This document shows, piece by piece, positions 27,410 to 37,406 of a stretch of 64,000 bases of DNA. Positions within the stretch are counted from its first letter, which is position 1; each line of letters begins with the position of its first letter. The notes under the pieces are model-generated. The model ran no database searches, was not told where the DNA came from, and saw only the letters and a list, made by a program, of their open reading frames with translations. Source of the DNA: Citricoccus muralis. Its GTDB lineage: Bacteria; Actinomycetota; Actinomycetes; Actinomycetales; Micrococcaceae. The translations under genes and the position numbers were made by a program. Location: contig NZ_CP121252.1 in the NCBI RefSeq assembly GCF_029637705.1, forward strand, positions 62,001 to 126,000. Direction: 5' to 3'.

Positions 27410-28282
27410 ATGTTGACCAAGAACATTTCTTCCGGCATCTATATCACCTCCACCGTGGGCATCGCCTCGTTGATCCTGGTGGGCTGCTCGGCCAGTGTCG
27501 ACTCGACGGAGGCCGCCTCCGACTGCACGCCAGCCACTGAGGGCCTGACCACCATCAACGCGGGCACCCTCACCGTGGGCGTGCCCGAAAACCTGCCCTA
27601 CACGAAGGACGAGGGCAGCGACGCCGACGGGTTCGAGATCGACTTGCTCCGGGCCATGGCCGAGGAGGAGTGTCTGAGTCTGCAGTTCGAAGTCATCACC
27701 TACGCTAACGGGATTCCGATGATCACCGCTCAGCGTAGCGTCGACATGATCAGCGGCGGCTGGTACATCACCCCCGAGCGGGCCCAGCAAGTGGACTTCA
27801 CCTCCCCTACGTTCTACGACTCCATGGCGATCATCTCGGAAGAGGGCGCCACCACAGTGGACGAGCTCGAAGAGATGAGCGCCGTGGGCAGCGTGGCCGG
27901 CTTCTCCTGGGAGGGCGACATGAGCGGGGTGCTCGGCAGCACGATGAAGACCTACCCCTCCACCATCGAGACGCGACAGGATCTCATCTCCGGCCGACTC
28001 GAAGCAGCGCTGGACGGTTACGCGGTAGCTACGGTGGCCTATGGAGACACTGACTACACGGTGGAGATCGCCGAGCCCGACGACCGCATCGCGATCACCA
28101 CCGATCAGCCGCAGATCGGGTTCCCGGTCTCGAAGGACAACCCGGAACTCACAGCGGCCCTGAGCTCTCTGATCGATCAGTATCGCGAAGACGGGACGCT
28201 GGCGAGGATCCTCGCCGACTGGGACCTGCCCGAGGACCTTGTGGTCCCGGCTGACGTCGCAGAGCAGACGAACAACGGCTGA
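27410..28282 (+). CDS. ABC transporter substrate-binding lipoprotein (amino-acid type)
   Basis: The 290-aa product has a lipoprotein signal with lipobox LVGC (Cys near residue 25), then the SBP family 3 fold: GTLTVGVPENLPYTK, GFEIDLLRAMAEEE, MISGGWYITPERAQQVDF near 105-122 and DQPQIGFPVSKDNPEL near 235. Family 3 proteins bind polar amino acids and related amines or opines. It is followed by an ATPase and two permeases, making a complete importer. Confidence 0.92.
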   Translation: MLTKNISSGIYITSTVGIASLILVGCSASVDSTEAASDCTPATEGLTTINAGTLTVGVPENLPYTKDEGSDADGFEIDLLRAMAEEECLSLQFEVITYANGIPMITAQRSVDMISGGWYITPERAQQVDFTSPTFYDSMAIISEEGATTVDELEEMSAVGSVAGFSWEGDMSGVLGSTMKTYPSTIETRQDLISGRLEAALDGYAVATVAYGDTDYTVEIAEPDDRIAITTDQPQIGFPVSKDNPELTAALSSLIDQYREDGTLARILADWDLPEDLVVPADVAEQTNNG

Positions 28283-28315
28283 CCCCACGACCAAGAGAAC
28301 GGAAGGTACCCCGCC

Positions 28316-29101
28316 GTGGGCGAATCAATTCTCACCACCTCCCTCAACATCACGCGTGCTGGCGTTGAAGTCAGGAACCTCTCGAAGAGCTTCGGGTCCC
28401 ACCTGGTGCTGGACGATATCTCAATGACGGTGGCTCCAGGCAGCGTGACAGCACTCATCGGTCCCTCCGGATCCGGAAAGAGCACGCTGCTGCGCTGCAT
28501 CAACCTGTTGGAGACACCCGATCGTGGCTCCATCACCGTGGGATCGCAGACCATCGACGCCGATCAGCGGATCCGTGACGTAGACCTGCTGAAGCTGCGG
28601 CGTCAGGTGGGCATGGTCTTCCAGTCCTTCAACCTGTTCCCGCACTTCTCCGTGCTGCGCAACATCACCTTTCCCCAGGAGAAGATTCTGGGCCGCAGCC
28701 GAGAAGAAGCCGAAGAGCGGGCATTGACGCTGCTGGGTCGCGTCGGTTTGAAGGACAAGGCGAACCACCATCCCACCCAGTGCTCGGGAGGCCAGCAGCA
28801 GCGCATCGCCATCGTGCGGGCGCTAGCGCTGAACCCGCAGGCGATGCTCTTCGATGAGCCCACTTCGGCCCTGGATCCGGAGATCGGTCTGGAAGTTCTC
28901 GCCGTGATGCGGGACCTGGCCGAGACCGGCATGACGATGATCGTGGTCACCCACGAGATGCAGTTCGCCCGCGATGTCGGCGACCACCTGGTGGTGATGG
29001 CCGACGGCGGCATCATCGAAGAGGGCAACCCCGAGGAGATCATGTCCGATCCGCGCGAAGAGCGCACCCGGCGTTTCCTCAATGCCGTATTGGAGCGCTG
29101 A
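28316..29101 (+). CDS. Amino-acid-type ABC transporter ATPase
   Basis: The 261-aa product from the GTG start has Walker [10 protein letters not shown] near residue 43, Q-loop VFQSFNLFP, signature [15 protein letters not shown] near 155, Walker [13 protein letters not shown] near 180 and the H-loop VVTHEMQ. The sequence is closest in form to GlnQ/ArtP-type importers of polar amino acids. GGAAGG lies about 10 nt before the start. It is part of the SBP-ATPase-permease-permease set. Confidence 0.95.
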   Translation: MGESILTTSLNITRAGVEVRNLSKSFGSHLVLDDISMTVAPGSVTALIGPSGSGKSTLLRCINLLETPDRGSITVGSQTIDADQRIRDVDLLKLRRQVGMVFQSFNLFPHFSVLRNITFPQEKILGRSREEAEERALTLLGRVGLKDKANHHPTQCSGGQQQRIAIVRALALNPQAMLFDEPTSALDPEIGLEVLAVMRDLAETGMTMIVVTHEMQFARDVGDHLVVMADGGIIEEGNPEEIMSDPREERTRRFLNAVLER

Positions 29102-29102
29102 G

Positions 29103-29744
29103 ATGGCCGAGGCATTCCTGGCCGTCATCATCGGCCTCCCCATGACTCTGTTGGTCACGGCCCTGGCCTTCACCACGGGGGCGATCCTCGGATTCCCGAT
29201 TATGTTGGGAATGCGCTCGCGGTTCGTCGTCGTGCGTCTGGTGATCCGCTTGATGGTCGACATCATTCGGGCTGTGCCGCCCATCGTCTGGCTGTTCCTG
29301 ATCTACTTCGGCGTGCAGATCGGCAGCATCCGGCTGGACTCGCTGACCGCCGCGGTGATCGGTCTGGGCCTGATCGCCAGCGCTTACCTTGCGGAAGTGT
29401 ACCGGGGCGGTTACAGCACGCTGCCGAAGGGTCAAACCGAGGCGTCCCTGGCGCTGGGGCTGACTCCGACGACGACGTTCCTGCGCATCCAGACCCCACA
29501 AGCGATCAGAACCGTGCTGCCCTCGATGAGCACCTTCCTGCTGGCGCTCGTGAAGGACTCTTCCATCGCCTCGACCATCGGGGTGATGGACCTGGTGTTC
29601 CGCGCCTCGCAGTTCGCCCGGCAGAATCCAGACATTCCCGGCATCGCCCCGTTCCTGGTGGCGGCAGCGGTGTACCTGATTATCAGCATCCCGATCGCGA
29701 TCTTCGCTCGAAGACTGGACGCCAAGCTGAAAGGAGCCGGCTGA
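29103..29744 (+). CDS. Amino-acid-type ABC transporter permease
   Basis: The 213-aa integral membrane protein has about five membrane segments and the HisMQ-type EAA loop SLALGLTPTTTFLRIQTPQAIRTVLP near 115-140. I prefer the ATG right after the ATPase stop, with GGAG 7 nt ahead; an ATG at 29082 inside the ATPase gene is also in frame. Its stop overlaps the start of the second permease by one base. Confidence 0.93.
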   Translation: MAEAFLAVIIGLPMTLLVTALAFTTGAILGFPIMLGMRSRFVVVRLVIRLMVDIIRAVPPIVWLFLIYFGVQIGSIRLDSLTAAVIGLGLIASAYLAEVYRGGYSTLPKGQTEASLALGLTPTTTFLRIQTPQAIRTVLPSMSTFLLALVKDSSIASTIGVMDLVFRASQFARQNPDIPGIAPFLVAAAVYLIISIPIAIFARRLDAKLKGAG

Positions 29745-30388
29745 TGGATCTCATTGATTTTCTGCCCCGATTGGGCGCAGGCCTGCTGGTCAGTCTACGA
29801 CTCACCGCGATTTCCGTCGTGGTCGGTTTCGTCCTGGGACTGCTGTTGGCGCTGGGCACCTCGCACCCCTCGAAGGCGATTCGGATTCCTTGCCTGGTCA
29901 TCGTGGAGCTCGGTCGTGGCCTGCCGGCCCTGGTGGTGCTGTACATGGTCTACTTCGGGCTACCCTCCCTGGGCCTGCTCTTCGAGAACTTCTGGGCCGC
30001 GGCGGTGGCGCTGACCTACACGGTGTCGGCGTACTCCTCCGAGATCATGCGTTCCGGAATCGAATCGGTGGCCCCGGCCCAGCGGGAGGCAGCGAACGCC
30101 CTGGGAATCACCAAACGAGACACATTCCTGCGGATCATCCTTCCGCAGGGGCTGCGCTCGGCGATCCCCGCCCTGATGGGGCTGGCCGTGATGTCCTTCC
30201 AGGCCACCTCGCTCGCCTACTCGATCTCCGTAAACGAGCTGATGAGCCAGGCGTACCAGATCAGCATGATCACCTTCGATTACCTCAAGGTGTACGCGCT
30301 GACCGGTCTGATCTTCGTAGCTTTCGCCCTGCCGGTGATGTGGTTGATCGCGTGGCTGGAGAAGCGCATGGCACGAGGAGCCGCATGA
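29744..30388 (+). CDS. Amino-acid-type ABC transporter permease
   Basis: The 214-aa product resembles its upstream neighbour: RGLPALVVLYMVYFGLP and the EAA loop NALGITKRDTFLRIILPQGLRSAIP. The two permeases presumably form a heterodimer with the ATPase described upstream. A 150-bp gap without a gene follows before the flavin monooxygenase. Confidence 0.93.
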   Translation: MDLIDFLPRLGAGLLVSLRLTAISVVVGFVLGLLLALGTSHPSKAIRIPCLVIVELGRGLPALVVLYMVYFGLPSLGLLFENFWAAAVALTYTVSAYSSEIMRSGIESVAPAQREAANALGITKRDTFLRIILPQGLRSAIPALMGLAVMSFQATSLAYSISVNELMSQAYQISMITFDYLKVYALTGLIFVAFALPVMWLIAWLEKRMARGAA

Positions 30389-30537
30389 TGACATCAGTCG
30401 CGCGACCGGAAAACCAGGGCGGGAATACCTCTCGCTGACCACGCGGGTCCACGCCTCCCTCGTCCATCGCCGACTATGAGCGCTTCATCTGAGCGCGCCG
30501 CGCACGATGAGCCAGAACCAACAACTGAGCAACACCC

Positions 30538-31883
30538 ATGACTGAGAAAGAGACGAGGACCATCATGACCCGTTACTGCGTGATTGGCGGCGGTGCCGCT
30601 GGAATGTCTGCCCTGGTTCAGCTACGTGAGGCTGGTTTCGAGGTGGACTGCTACGAGAAGTCCGACCGCGTCGGCGGCCACTGGCAGCACGACTACGACG
30701 CGCTGCATTTGATCACCTCCCGCGATATGACCCACTTCGAGGGCTTTCCGATGCCGGCGGAGTACCCGCACTTCCCGAGCCGCAAACAAGTGGTGGCCTA
30801 CCTGGAGTCCTACGCCCGAGAGAAGGGCCTCTACGACATCATCCAGTTCAACACCGCTGTCGAATCTGTGGTGCCCATCGCCATCGAGGGGCCCGTGGGC
30901 TCGGCAGGCTGGACCGTCACGCTCAGCACCGGTGAATCGAAAGACTACGACGGCGTGCTGGTCGGCAACGGCCACCTGTGGGACCAGAAAGTCCCGAACT
31001 TCCAGGGCGAGTTCACCGGAAAGGCATCCACTCCGGTTCCTACAAGAACACCGCAGACATCGACGGCGATCGCGTCCTCGTGGTCGGGGTCGGCAACTCC
31101 GGCTGTGATCTGGCGGTCGACGCCGCTCAGAACCACTTCCAGGTGGATGTGGTGATGCGCGAAGGCACTCATTTCCAGCCGAAGATGTATTTCGGGGTGC
31201 CCCGCCAGGAGGTGCCGTGGCTGGCAGATTTCGCCCCCGATGAGGTGGATCTGTTGTCTCGGTTGTTGTCGAAGGTCTCGATTGGTGAGGCCAGTAATTA
31301 TCCGGGTATGCCGTCGCCTCAGACGCGTTCATTGGCTGAGGGTAAGGCGGTGGTGAATACGCTGATGCCGTATTGGGTGCACCATGGCCGGATCGGTATC
31401 GTGCCTGGGATTGAGCGTTTCGAGGGCAAGACGGTGCATTTCGTGGATGGTTCCGCGAAGGAGTACGACACGATTTTGTGGGCGACCGGTTTCCACGCGA
31501 GTCTGCCGTTCTTGGATGAGTCTCTGATTGAGCGTAGTAACGGAGTGCCCCTGCGCTACGCCGCCGGAATCGTGCCGAAGGGTCTGGAGAAGCTGTATTT
31601 CATTGGTTTGTCTGCTCCGCGTGGTCCGCAGATTCCGGTGTACGGGGTGCAGTCGAAGCGGGCCATCACGATGATCCGCCTCCATGAAGCCGCGCCGAAC
31701 GGTTTCGCCGGAGTCCAGCGGTATCTCGCGGAGTTGCAGGACACTAACGACGTCATCGACATTGTTCGTGCGGTGTGGGAGGAGCAGCTGGCGGATACGG
31801 ATCGGCTGTTGGCCGCTTTTGGTGCGGGTCAGGTGGTCGGGTCCGCGCCAGCAGCAACTGAATCCGAGAGAATACCGGTCTGA
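30538..31883 (+). pseudogene. Flavin-containing monooxygenase, broken by one missing base
   Basis: The first frame (from 30538, or the internal ATG at 30565 with GAGGA ahead) gives the FAD motif CVIGGGAAGM and the start of the FMO fingerprint GEFTGK. The frame is then lost near 31020-31030. One base further on, IHSGSYKNTADIDGD completes the fingerprint (FxGxxxHSxxY) and leads on to the NADPH motif VLVVGVGNSGCDLAV and a normal FMO C terminus ending at 31883. Adding one base in GGCATCC would join the two halves into a ~448-aa protein. It is either a recent pseudogene or a sequencing error. FMOs oxidise N, S or carbonyl groups; it closes the ABC operon and may act on the imported compound. Confidence 0.88.
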
Positions 31884-31924
31884 CAGGCCTCGGCATCAGG
31901 GCCTCTGAGGGTTAGACTACGGCT

Positions 31925-34900
31925 ATGGCGCGCTTCACACCTCTGGAATGGCCGGTGATCCGGCAGCTGCGCTCGTCCGATCGCTTCGGCCGAGGCGAAG
32001 CCGTCATGTCTCAGCGCACCAAGGACATCGAGCCACGGACCTCCACTGCAGATCGTGTGGTGCAGAGCGTGTGCCCGTACTGTGCCGTCGGGTGTGGCCA
32101 GAAGGTGTTCGTCAAAGATGAGAAGGTCGTTCAGGTCGAAGGCGACCCGGATTCGCCGATCTCGCGAGGGCGGCTCTGCCCCAAGGGCTCCGCCAGTGAG
32201 CAGTTGGTGAATTCGGCGACTCGACAGACCGAGATCCTCTACCGGGCACCGTACGCCACCGAGTGGCGGACCCTGGAGTTGGACGAGGCGATCGACATGA
32301 TCGCCGACCGGTTCATCGAGTCCCGCGCGAAGTTCTGGCAGGACCACGACGAGGCCGGTCGCCCGGTACGGCGCACCATGGGCATTGCCGCACTCGGCGG
32401 TGCGACCCTCGACAACGAAGAGAACTACCTGATCAAGAAGCTGTTCACCGCCGCCGGTGCGATTCAGCTCGAGAATCAGGCCCGTATTTGACACTCCGCT
32501 ACGGTTCCCGGTCTGGGAGCCTCCTTCGGCCGAGGCGGGGCCACGCAACCGCTGCACGATATGGCCAATGCGGACTGCATCGTGATTCAGGGATCCAACA
32601 TGGCCGAGTGCCATCCCGTGGGATTCCAGTGGGTGATCGAGGCGAAGGCTCGCGGCGCCCGGGTGATCCACGTCGACCCCCGGTTCACTCGCACCTCCGC
32701 CCTGGCGGACCAACATGTCCCGATTCGGGCCGGATCCGACATCGTGTTGCTCGGTGCCCTGATCAACCACGTGCTGAGCAACGAGCTGTGGTTCAAGGAC
32801 TATGTGGTGGCCTATACCAATGCGGCCACGATCGTCGGCGATGACTTCGTCGACACCGAGGACCTGGACGGACTGTTCTCTGGTTACGACCCCGAGACAG
32901 GAAAATATGACTCGTCGAGCTGGGCGTACAAGCAATCCGGCTCAGACAACGCTGATGCCGATGCTTCCGGAACGGGACAGGACACGACCCCAGGCAGCCC
33001 CGAACAGTACGGTGACGGAGGTCCGAACGTCCGCACGACCGGGCTGCGCGACGAGACGCTGCAGGACCCGCGGACGGTGTTCCAGATCCTGAAGCGGCAC
33101 TATGCCCGGTATACCCCGGAGATGGTGTGCCAGACCTGCGGGATCTCCGAGGAGGACTTCGCCTATCTGGCCCGCTCCATCGCCGAGAACTCCACGCGCG
33201 AGCGCACGACGTGTTTCGCCTATGCGGTGGGCTGGACCCAGCACACCATGGGTGCCCAGTTCATCCGCACAGCGTCGATCTTGCAGCTGCTGCTGGGCAA
33301 TATGGGACGACCCGGCGGCGGCATCATGGCGCTGCGCGGTCATGCCAGCATCCAGGGCTCCACGGATATTCCGACCCTGTTCAACCTGTTGCCCGGCTAT
33401 CTGCCGATGCCGACCGCGGATACAGCGACGCTGGACCAGTACATCGAGGGCATCGCGACCCCGAAACAGATTGGCTTCTGGGCCGAAGCCCGGGCCTACA
33501 CGGTGAGCTTGCTCAAAGCCTGGTGGGGAGACCATGCGACGGCGGAGAACAACTTCGCCTACGACTACCTGCCGCGATTAACGGGACCACACGGCACGTA
33601 TCAGACGGTCGGGCGGATGATGGACGACGAGGTCGACGGCTACTTCATCTTCGGCCAGAATCCGGCGGTGGGCTCGGCACACGGGCGCATGCAGCGCATG
33701 GCCATGTCACACCTGAAGTGGCTGGTGGTACGCGACTTCTCGCTGATCGAATCCGCCACCTGGTGGAAGGACAGCCCAGAGATCCAGTCCGGCGAAATGA
33801 AGACAGAGGACATCGGCACCGAGGTGTTCTTTATGCCCGCGGCGAACCATGTGGAGAAGTCCGGGACCTTCACCCAGACCCAGCGCATGTTGCAGTGGCG
33901 CCACCAGGCGGTGCAGCCGCCGGGACAGGCCCAGAGCGAGCTGGACTTCTTTTACGAGCTAGGGATCCGGATCCGGGAGCGGCTGAAAGACTCCACCGAC
34001 CCTCGAGACCGTCCGCTGCTGGATCTGACGTGGGAGTATCCATTGGATGAGCACGGCAACCCGGACCCGGAGGCGGTGCTGGCTGAAATCAACGGCTATC
34101 ACGTCAGTGGAGAGATGGCCGGCACGCCGCTGGGTGCCTCCACGGAGATGAAGGACGACGGCTCCACCGCGGGAGGCTGCTGGATCTACACGGGCGTCTT
34201 CGCCGACGGCGTGAACCATTCCGCGGACCGCCCGGCGCGCGCGGAGCAGAACCCGGTGAGCCCGGAATGGGGTTGGGTGTGGCCGGCGAACCGCCGCGTG
34301 CTCTACAACCGCGCCTCGGCCGACCCCGAGGGCAAGCCGTGGAGCGAGCGGAAGAAGTACGTCTGGTGGGATGCGGACGAGCAGCGCTGGGTAGGCAACG
34401 ATGTGCCGGACTTCCCGGTGAATCTTGCCCCCGATCACCGACCGGAATCAGGGGCCACCGGGGTGGCCGGGCTGAGCGGGGTGGACGCGTTCATCATGCA
34501 GGGTGACGGCAAGGGATGGCTGTATGCGCCCAAGGGGCTGCTCGACGGGCCGCTGCCTACTCACTATGAGCCGCAGGAATCCCAGGTGCGCAACCCGTTG
34601 TACTCGCAGCAGCGCTCGCCCACCCGGATCACGATGAACAGCAGGGACAACCTCAGCGCGCCCAGCGGTGCTGATGCCGGCGCCGAGGTGTACCCGTACT
34701 CGTTCACCACCTACCGCCTCACCGAGCATCACACGGCGGGCGGGATGAGCCGGTGGCTGCCCTACCTCTCCGAGCTGCAGCCGGAGATGTTCTGCGAGGT
34801 CTCCCCGCAGCTGGCCGAGGAAGTCGGCCTGGAGCCCTACGGATGGGCCACCATCATCTCGCCGCGCGCCGCCATCGAGGCCAAGGTGCTGGTGACCGAG

Positions 34901-35308
34901 CGAATGAAGCCCTTCGACGTCGGGGGCCGGACCGTCCACCAGATCGGGCTGCCGTACCACTGGGGTGTTGGCGGCGACGGCGCGGTGGTTCAAGGCGACG
35001 CCGCCAACGACCTGCTGGGCATCGTGATGGACCCCAACGTGCTCATTCAGGAGTCCAAGGTGGGAGCGTGCGCCATGCGCCCTGGACGCCGCCCGCGGGG
35101 AGCGGAGTTGCTGGACCTGGTGCGCGACTACCAACAGCGCGCCGGGCTGACCGTGCAGGTCGGGCTCAGCCCCGCCGACGAGGGACCGCATGCCGACGAG
35201 GTCGCCCAGTCCCCGAATCGTGTTGCTCCTGACGCGAGTGCACGAGAATACTACGATGACACGCAGATGCCAGGATCAACCGAACCGAGCAGAGAGGTGG
35301 ACCGATGA
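31925..35308 (+). CDS. fdhA: Formate dehydrogenase alpha subunit, selenocysteine-containing (UGA at 32489)
   Basis: Reading through the in-frame TGA at 32489-32491 as selenocysteine gives a 1127-aa molybdopterin protein. The N terminus has the 4Fe-4S ligands CPYC, C in AVGCG and GRLCPKG. The active site is ARI-U-HSATVPG, followed by GASFGRGGATQ. The C-terminal molydop-binding domain contains GLPYHWG. The UGA sits exactly where FDH-N/FDH-H enzymes carry Sec, and a SECIS hairpin follows it. It oxidises formate to CO2 and hands the electrons to FdhB. I keep the start at 31925 because the 28 residues before the next ATG resemble the N terminus of related enzymes. The stop overlaps fdhB by four bases. 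No Tat signal is obvious at the N terminus. Confidence 0.95.
32489..32521 (+). promoter_or_regulatory. SECIS element for selenocysteine insertion
   Basis: After UGA and an 11-nt spacer, GGTTCCC (32503-32509) pairs with GGGAGCC (32515-32521) over seven pairs, one a G-T wobble, closing a loop GGTCT. The loop and its distance from UGA match the E. coli fdhF/fdnG SECIS, whose loop GGUCU is recognised by SelB. Confidence 0.9.
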
Positions 35309-36309
35309 CATCGACAACGGTGGGTCTTACCGAGGCCGGGCACGCCCCGGCGCAGCACCAGCACCACGACCGCAAGGGGTTCTTCACCGACACCTCGATC
35401 TGCATCGGCTGCAAGGCCTGTGAGGTCGCGTGCAAGGAATGGAACCGCAACCCCGCGGATTCCACCTGGGAGCTCTCCGACTCCTCCTACGACAACACCG
35501 GATCGCTGGGAGCGGATACGTGGCGGCACGTGGCGTTCATCGAGCAGGATCAGGAGCAGATCGAGCAGGCCCGCGAGTCCGGACGGCGGCTGGTGAGCCT
35601 GGGGATGCCCAGCGTGCGCCGCGACCCGGACACGCAGGACCTCTCCGGCGTCGACACCACCCCGCCGGACACCCCGGACTTCCGCTGGCTGATGTCCTCG
35701 GACGTGTGCAAGCACTGCACCAACGCCGGCTGCCTGGATGTGTGCCCCACCGGCGCCCTGTTCCGCACCGAGTACGGCACCGTCGTCGTCCAAGAGGACA
35801 TCTGCAACGGCTGCGGCACCTGCGTGGCCGGCTGCCCGTTCGGGGTGATCGAACGCCGCAAGGACGGGATCGCCCAGCCCAAGACGAACCGGGATTTCAC
35901 CGCCGGGGAGCAGGCCCCGACCCCGAACGTGGGCGTGGCCCAGAAATGCACGCTGTGCTACGACCGGCTCACCGACGACCAGACTCCGGCCTGCGCTCAA
36001 GCTTGCCCGACCACTTCGATCAAATTCGGCTCACACGAGGAACTGGCGAAGATCGCCCGGGCCCGGGTGCGGGAGCTGCACCGTCAGGGGCTCAGCGAGG
36101 CCCGGCTCTACGGGGCTAACGAGAACGACGGCGTGGGCGGCACCGGGTCGATCTTTCTGCTGCTGGACGAGCCTGAAGTGTACGGGCTGCCCCCAGACCC
36201 TCGGGTCGCGACCGCGGATTTGCCGAGGATGTACAAGCGGGCCGGGATGGCCGCGCTGGGCATGATCGGTGCGGCGGCGCTGGCGTTTGTGGCGGGAGGG
36301 CGCCGGTGA
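35305..36309 (+). CDS. fdhB: Formate dehydrogenase iron-sulfur (beta) subunit
   Basis: The 334-aa product has four 4Fe-4S clusters: CIGCKACEVACKEW (33-46), CKHCTNAGCLDVCPTG (near 135), CNGCGTCVAGCPFG (near 170) and CTLCYDRL with CAQACPT (near 214-235). A C-terminal hydrophobic helix (near 310-330) anchors it, as in FdnH. It passes electrons from FdhA to the membrane subunit. It starts inside the fdhA stop and its own stop overlaps the next gene. Confidence 0.95.
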   Translation: MTSTTVGLTEAGHAPAQHQHHDRKGFFTDTSICIGCKACEVACKEWNRNPADSTWELSDSSYDNTGSLGADTWRHVAFIEQDQEQIEQARESGRRLVSLGMPSVRRDPDTQDLSGVDTTPPDTPDFRWLMSSDVCKHCTNAGCLDVCPTGALFRTEYGTVVVQEDICNGCGTCVAGCPFGVIERRKDGIAQPKTNRDFTAGEQAPTPNVGVAQKCTLCYDRLTDDQTPACAQACPTTSIKFGSHEELAKIARARVRELHRQGLSEARLYGANENDGVGGTGSIFLLLDEPEVYGLPPDPRVATADLPRMYKRAGMAALGMIGAAALAFVAGGRR

Positions 36310-37406
36310 CGGTCTCCGAGTTCGACAGCTACCGTCCGCCCGAGAAGCCCCGACGGCGTCGCGGGCGCCGGGGTCGGCCCGGGGGCGGACCCCGGCCGGG
36401 GGCGCTGGACGGCTCCCGCGAGATGGCGATGGTGCCCGAGGTCGAGTTCAGCTCCTACTACAACCGCCCGATCGTCAAGGCGCCGCCCTGGGAGAGCCCG
36501 ATCGGGATCTACCTGTTCCTGGGCGGGGTCGCCGGGGGCTCGGCGCTGTTGGGCTTCGGCGCCCAGCTCACCGGCAATGACACGCTGCGGCGGAATTCTC
36601 GGATCTCGGCAGTGGGCGCGGCCAGCCTGGGCGCCGGGGCCTTGGTGCTGGACTTGGGGCGCCCGGAGCGGTTCCTGAACATGTTCCGCACCCTGAAGGT
36701 GTCCTCCCCGATGAGCGTGGGCTCCTGGATTCTGGGTGCGTTCAGCGCCGGGGCCGGGGTGGCTGCGGTGGCCGACGTGGACCGGATGACGGGCGAGCGG
36801 TTGCCGCTGGGTCCGCTGCGCGGGCTGCTGCGGCTGATGGAGGCACCCGCCGCCGGGGTGGCGGCGGTGTGTGCCGCACCGTTGGCCGCCTACACCGGGG
36901 TGCTGCTCTCGGATACCGCGAACCCCACCTGGAACGCGGCAAAGGAGGACCTCTCGTTCGTCTTCGTCAGCTCGGCGTCGATGGCGGCCGGCGGGCTGGC
37001 CATGGTGACCACACCGGTGGCCGATGCCGGACCGGCCCGGGTGCTGGCGATCACCGGGGCGGCCGCGGAGCTGGTGGCCGATGAGGTGATGGAACGTCGG
37101 ATGGACCCGGTGGCGGCCGAACCGCTGCACCACGGCGCCCCGGGAACGATGCTGCGCTGGGCCAAACGGTTGTCGGCGGTCGGCGGTGCCGGGGCGGTGC
37201 TCGCCTCGGTCACGCGCAGCCGGACGGTGGCGGTGGCCTCCGGGGCTGCCCTGATGACGGCCTCGGCGCTGACCCGCTTCGGGGTGCTGCACGCCGGCCT
37301 GGAGTCGGTGCACGATCCCCGGTACGTGATCGAACCGCAGAAGCGGCGCCTGGAACAGCGCCGTCAGCGCGGGGTGACCGACGACTCGATCACCACCGCG
37401 GAATGA
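36306..37406 (+). CDS. NrfD/PsrC-type membrane subunit of formate dehydrogenase
   Basis: The 366-aa product starts with GTG within the fdhB stop. After a basic, Pro/Arg-rich N terminus it has about eight hydrophobic segments and the NrfD features GIYLFLGGVAGGSALLGF and VLDLGRPERFLNMFRT. NrfD subunits move electrons to the quinone pool without haem, replacing FdnI. It ends directly against the convergent selD gene (TGATCA), with no room for a terminator. Confidence 0.9.
   Translation: MTVSEFDSYRPPEKPRRRRGRRGRPGGGPRPGALDGSREMAMVPEVEFSSYYNRPIVKAPPWESPIGIYLFLGGVAGGSALLGFGAQLTGNDTLRRNSRISAVGAASLGAGALVLDLGRPERFLNMFRTLKVSSPMSVGSWILGAFSAGAGVAAVADVDRMTGERLPLGPLRGLLRLMEAPAAGVAAVCAAPLAAYTGVLLSDTANPTWNAAKEDLSFVFVSSASMAAGGLAMVTTPVADAGPARVLAITGAAAELVADEVMERRMDPVAAEPLHHGAPGTMLRWAKRLSAVGGAGAVLASVTRSRTVAVASGAALMTASALTRFGVLHAGLESVHDPRYVIEPQKRRLEQRRQRGVTDDSITTAE

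Noticed and set aside
30978-31883. A separate 301-aa FMO-like gene
   Set aside because: It lacks the FAD-binding half, which is upstream in another frame; together they form one broken gene.
31925-32491. A 188-aa gene ending at TGA followed by a separate 915-aa gene at 32561
   Set aside because: The frame is continuous, the TGA lies at the known Sec position and a SECIS hairpin follows, so it is one selenoprotein gene.
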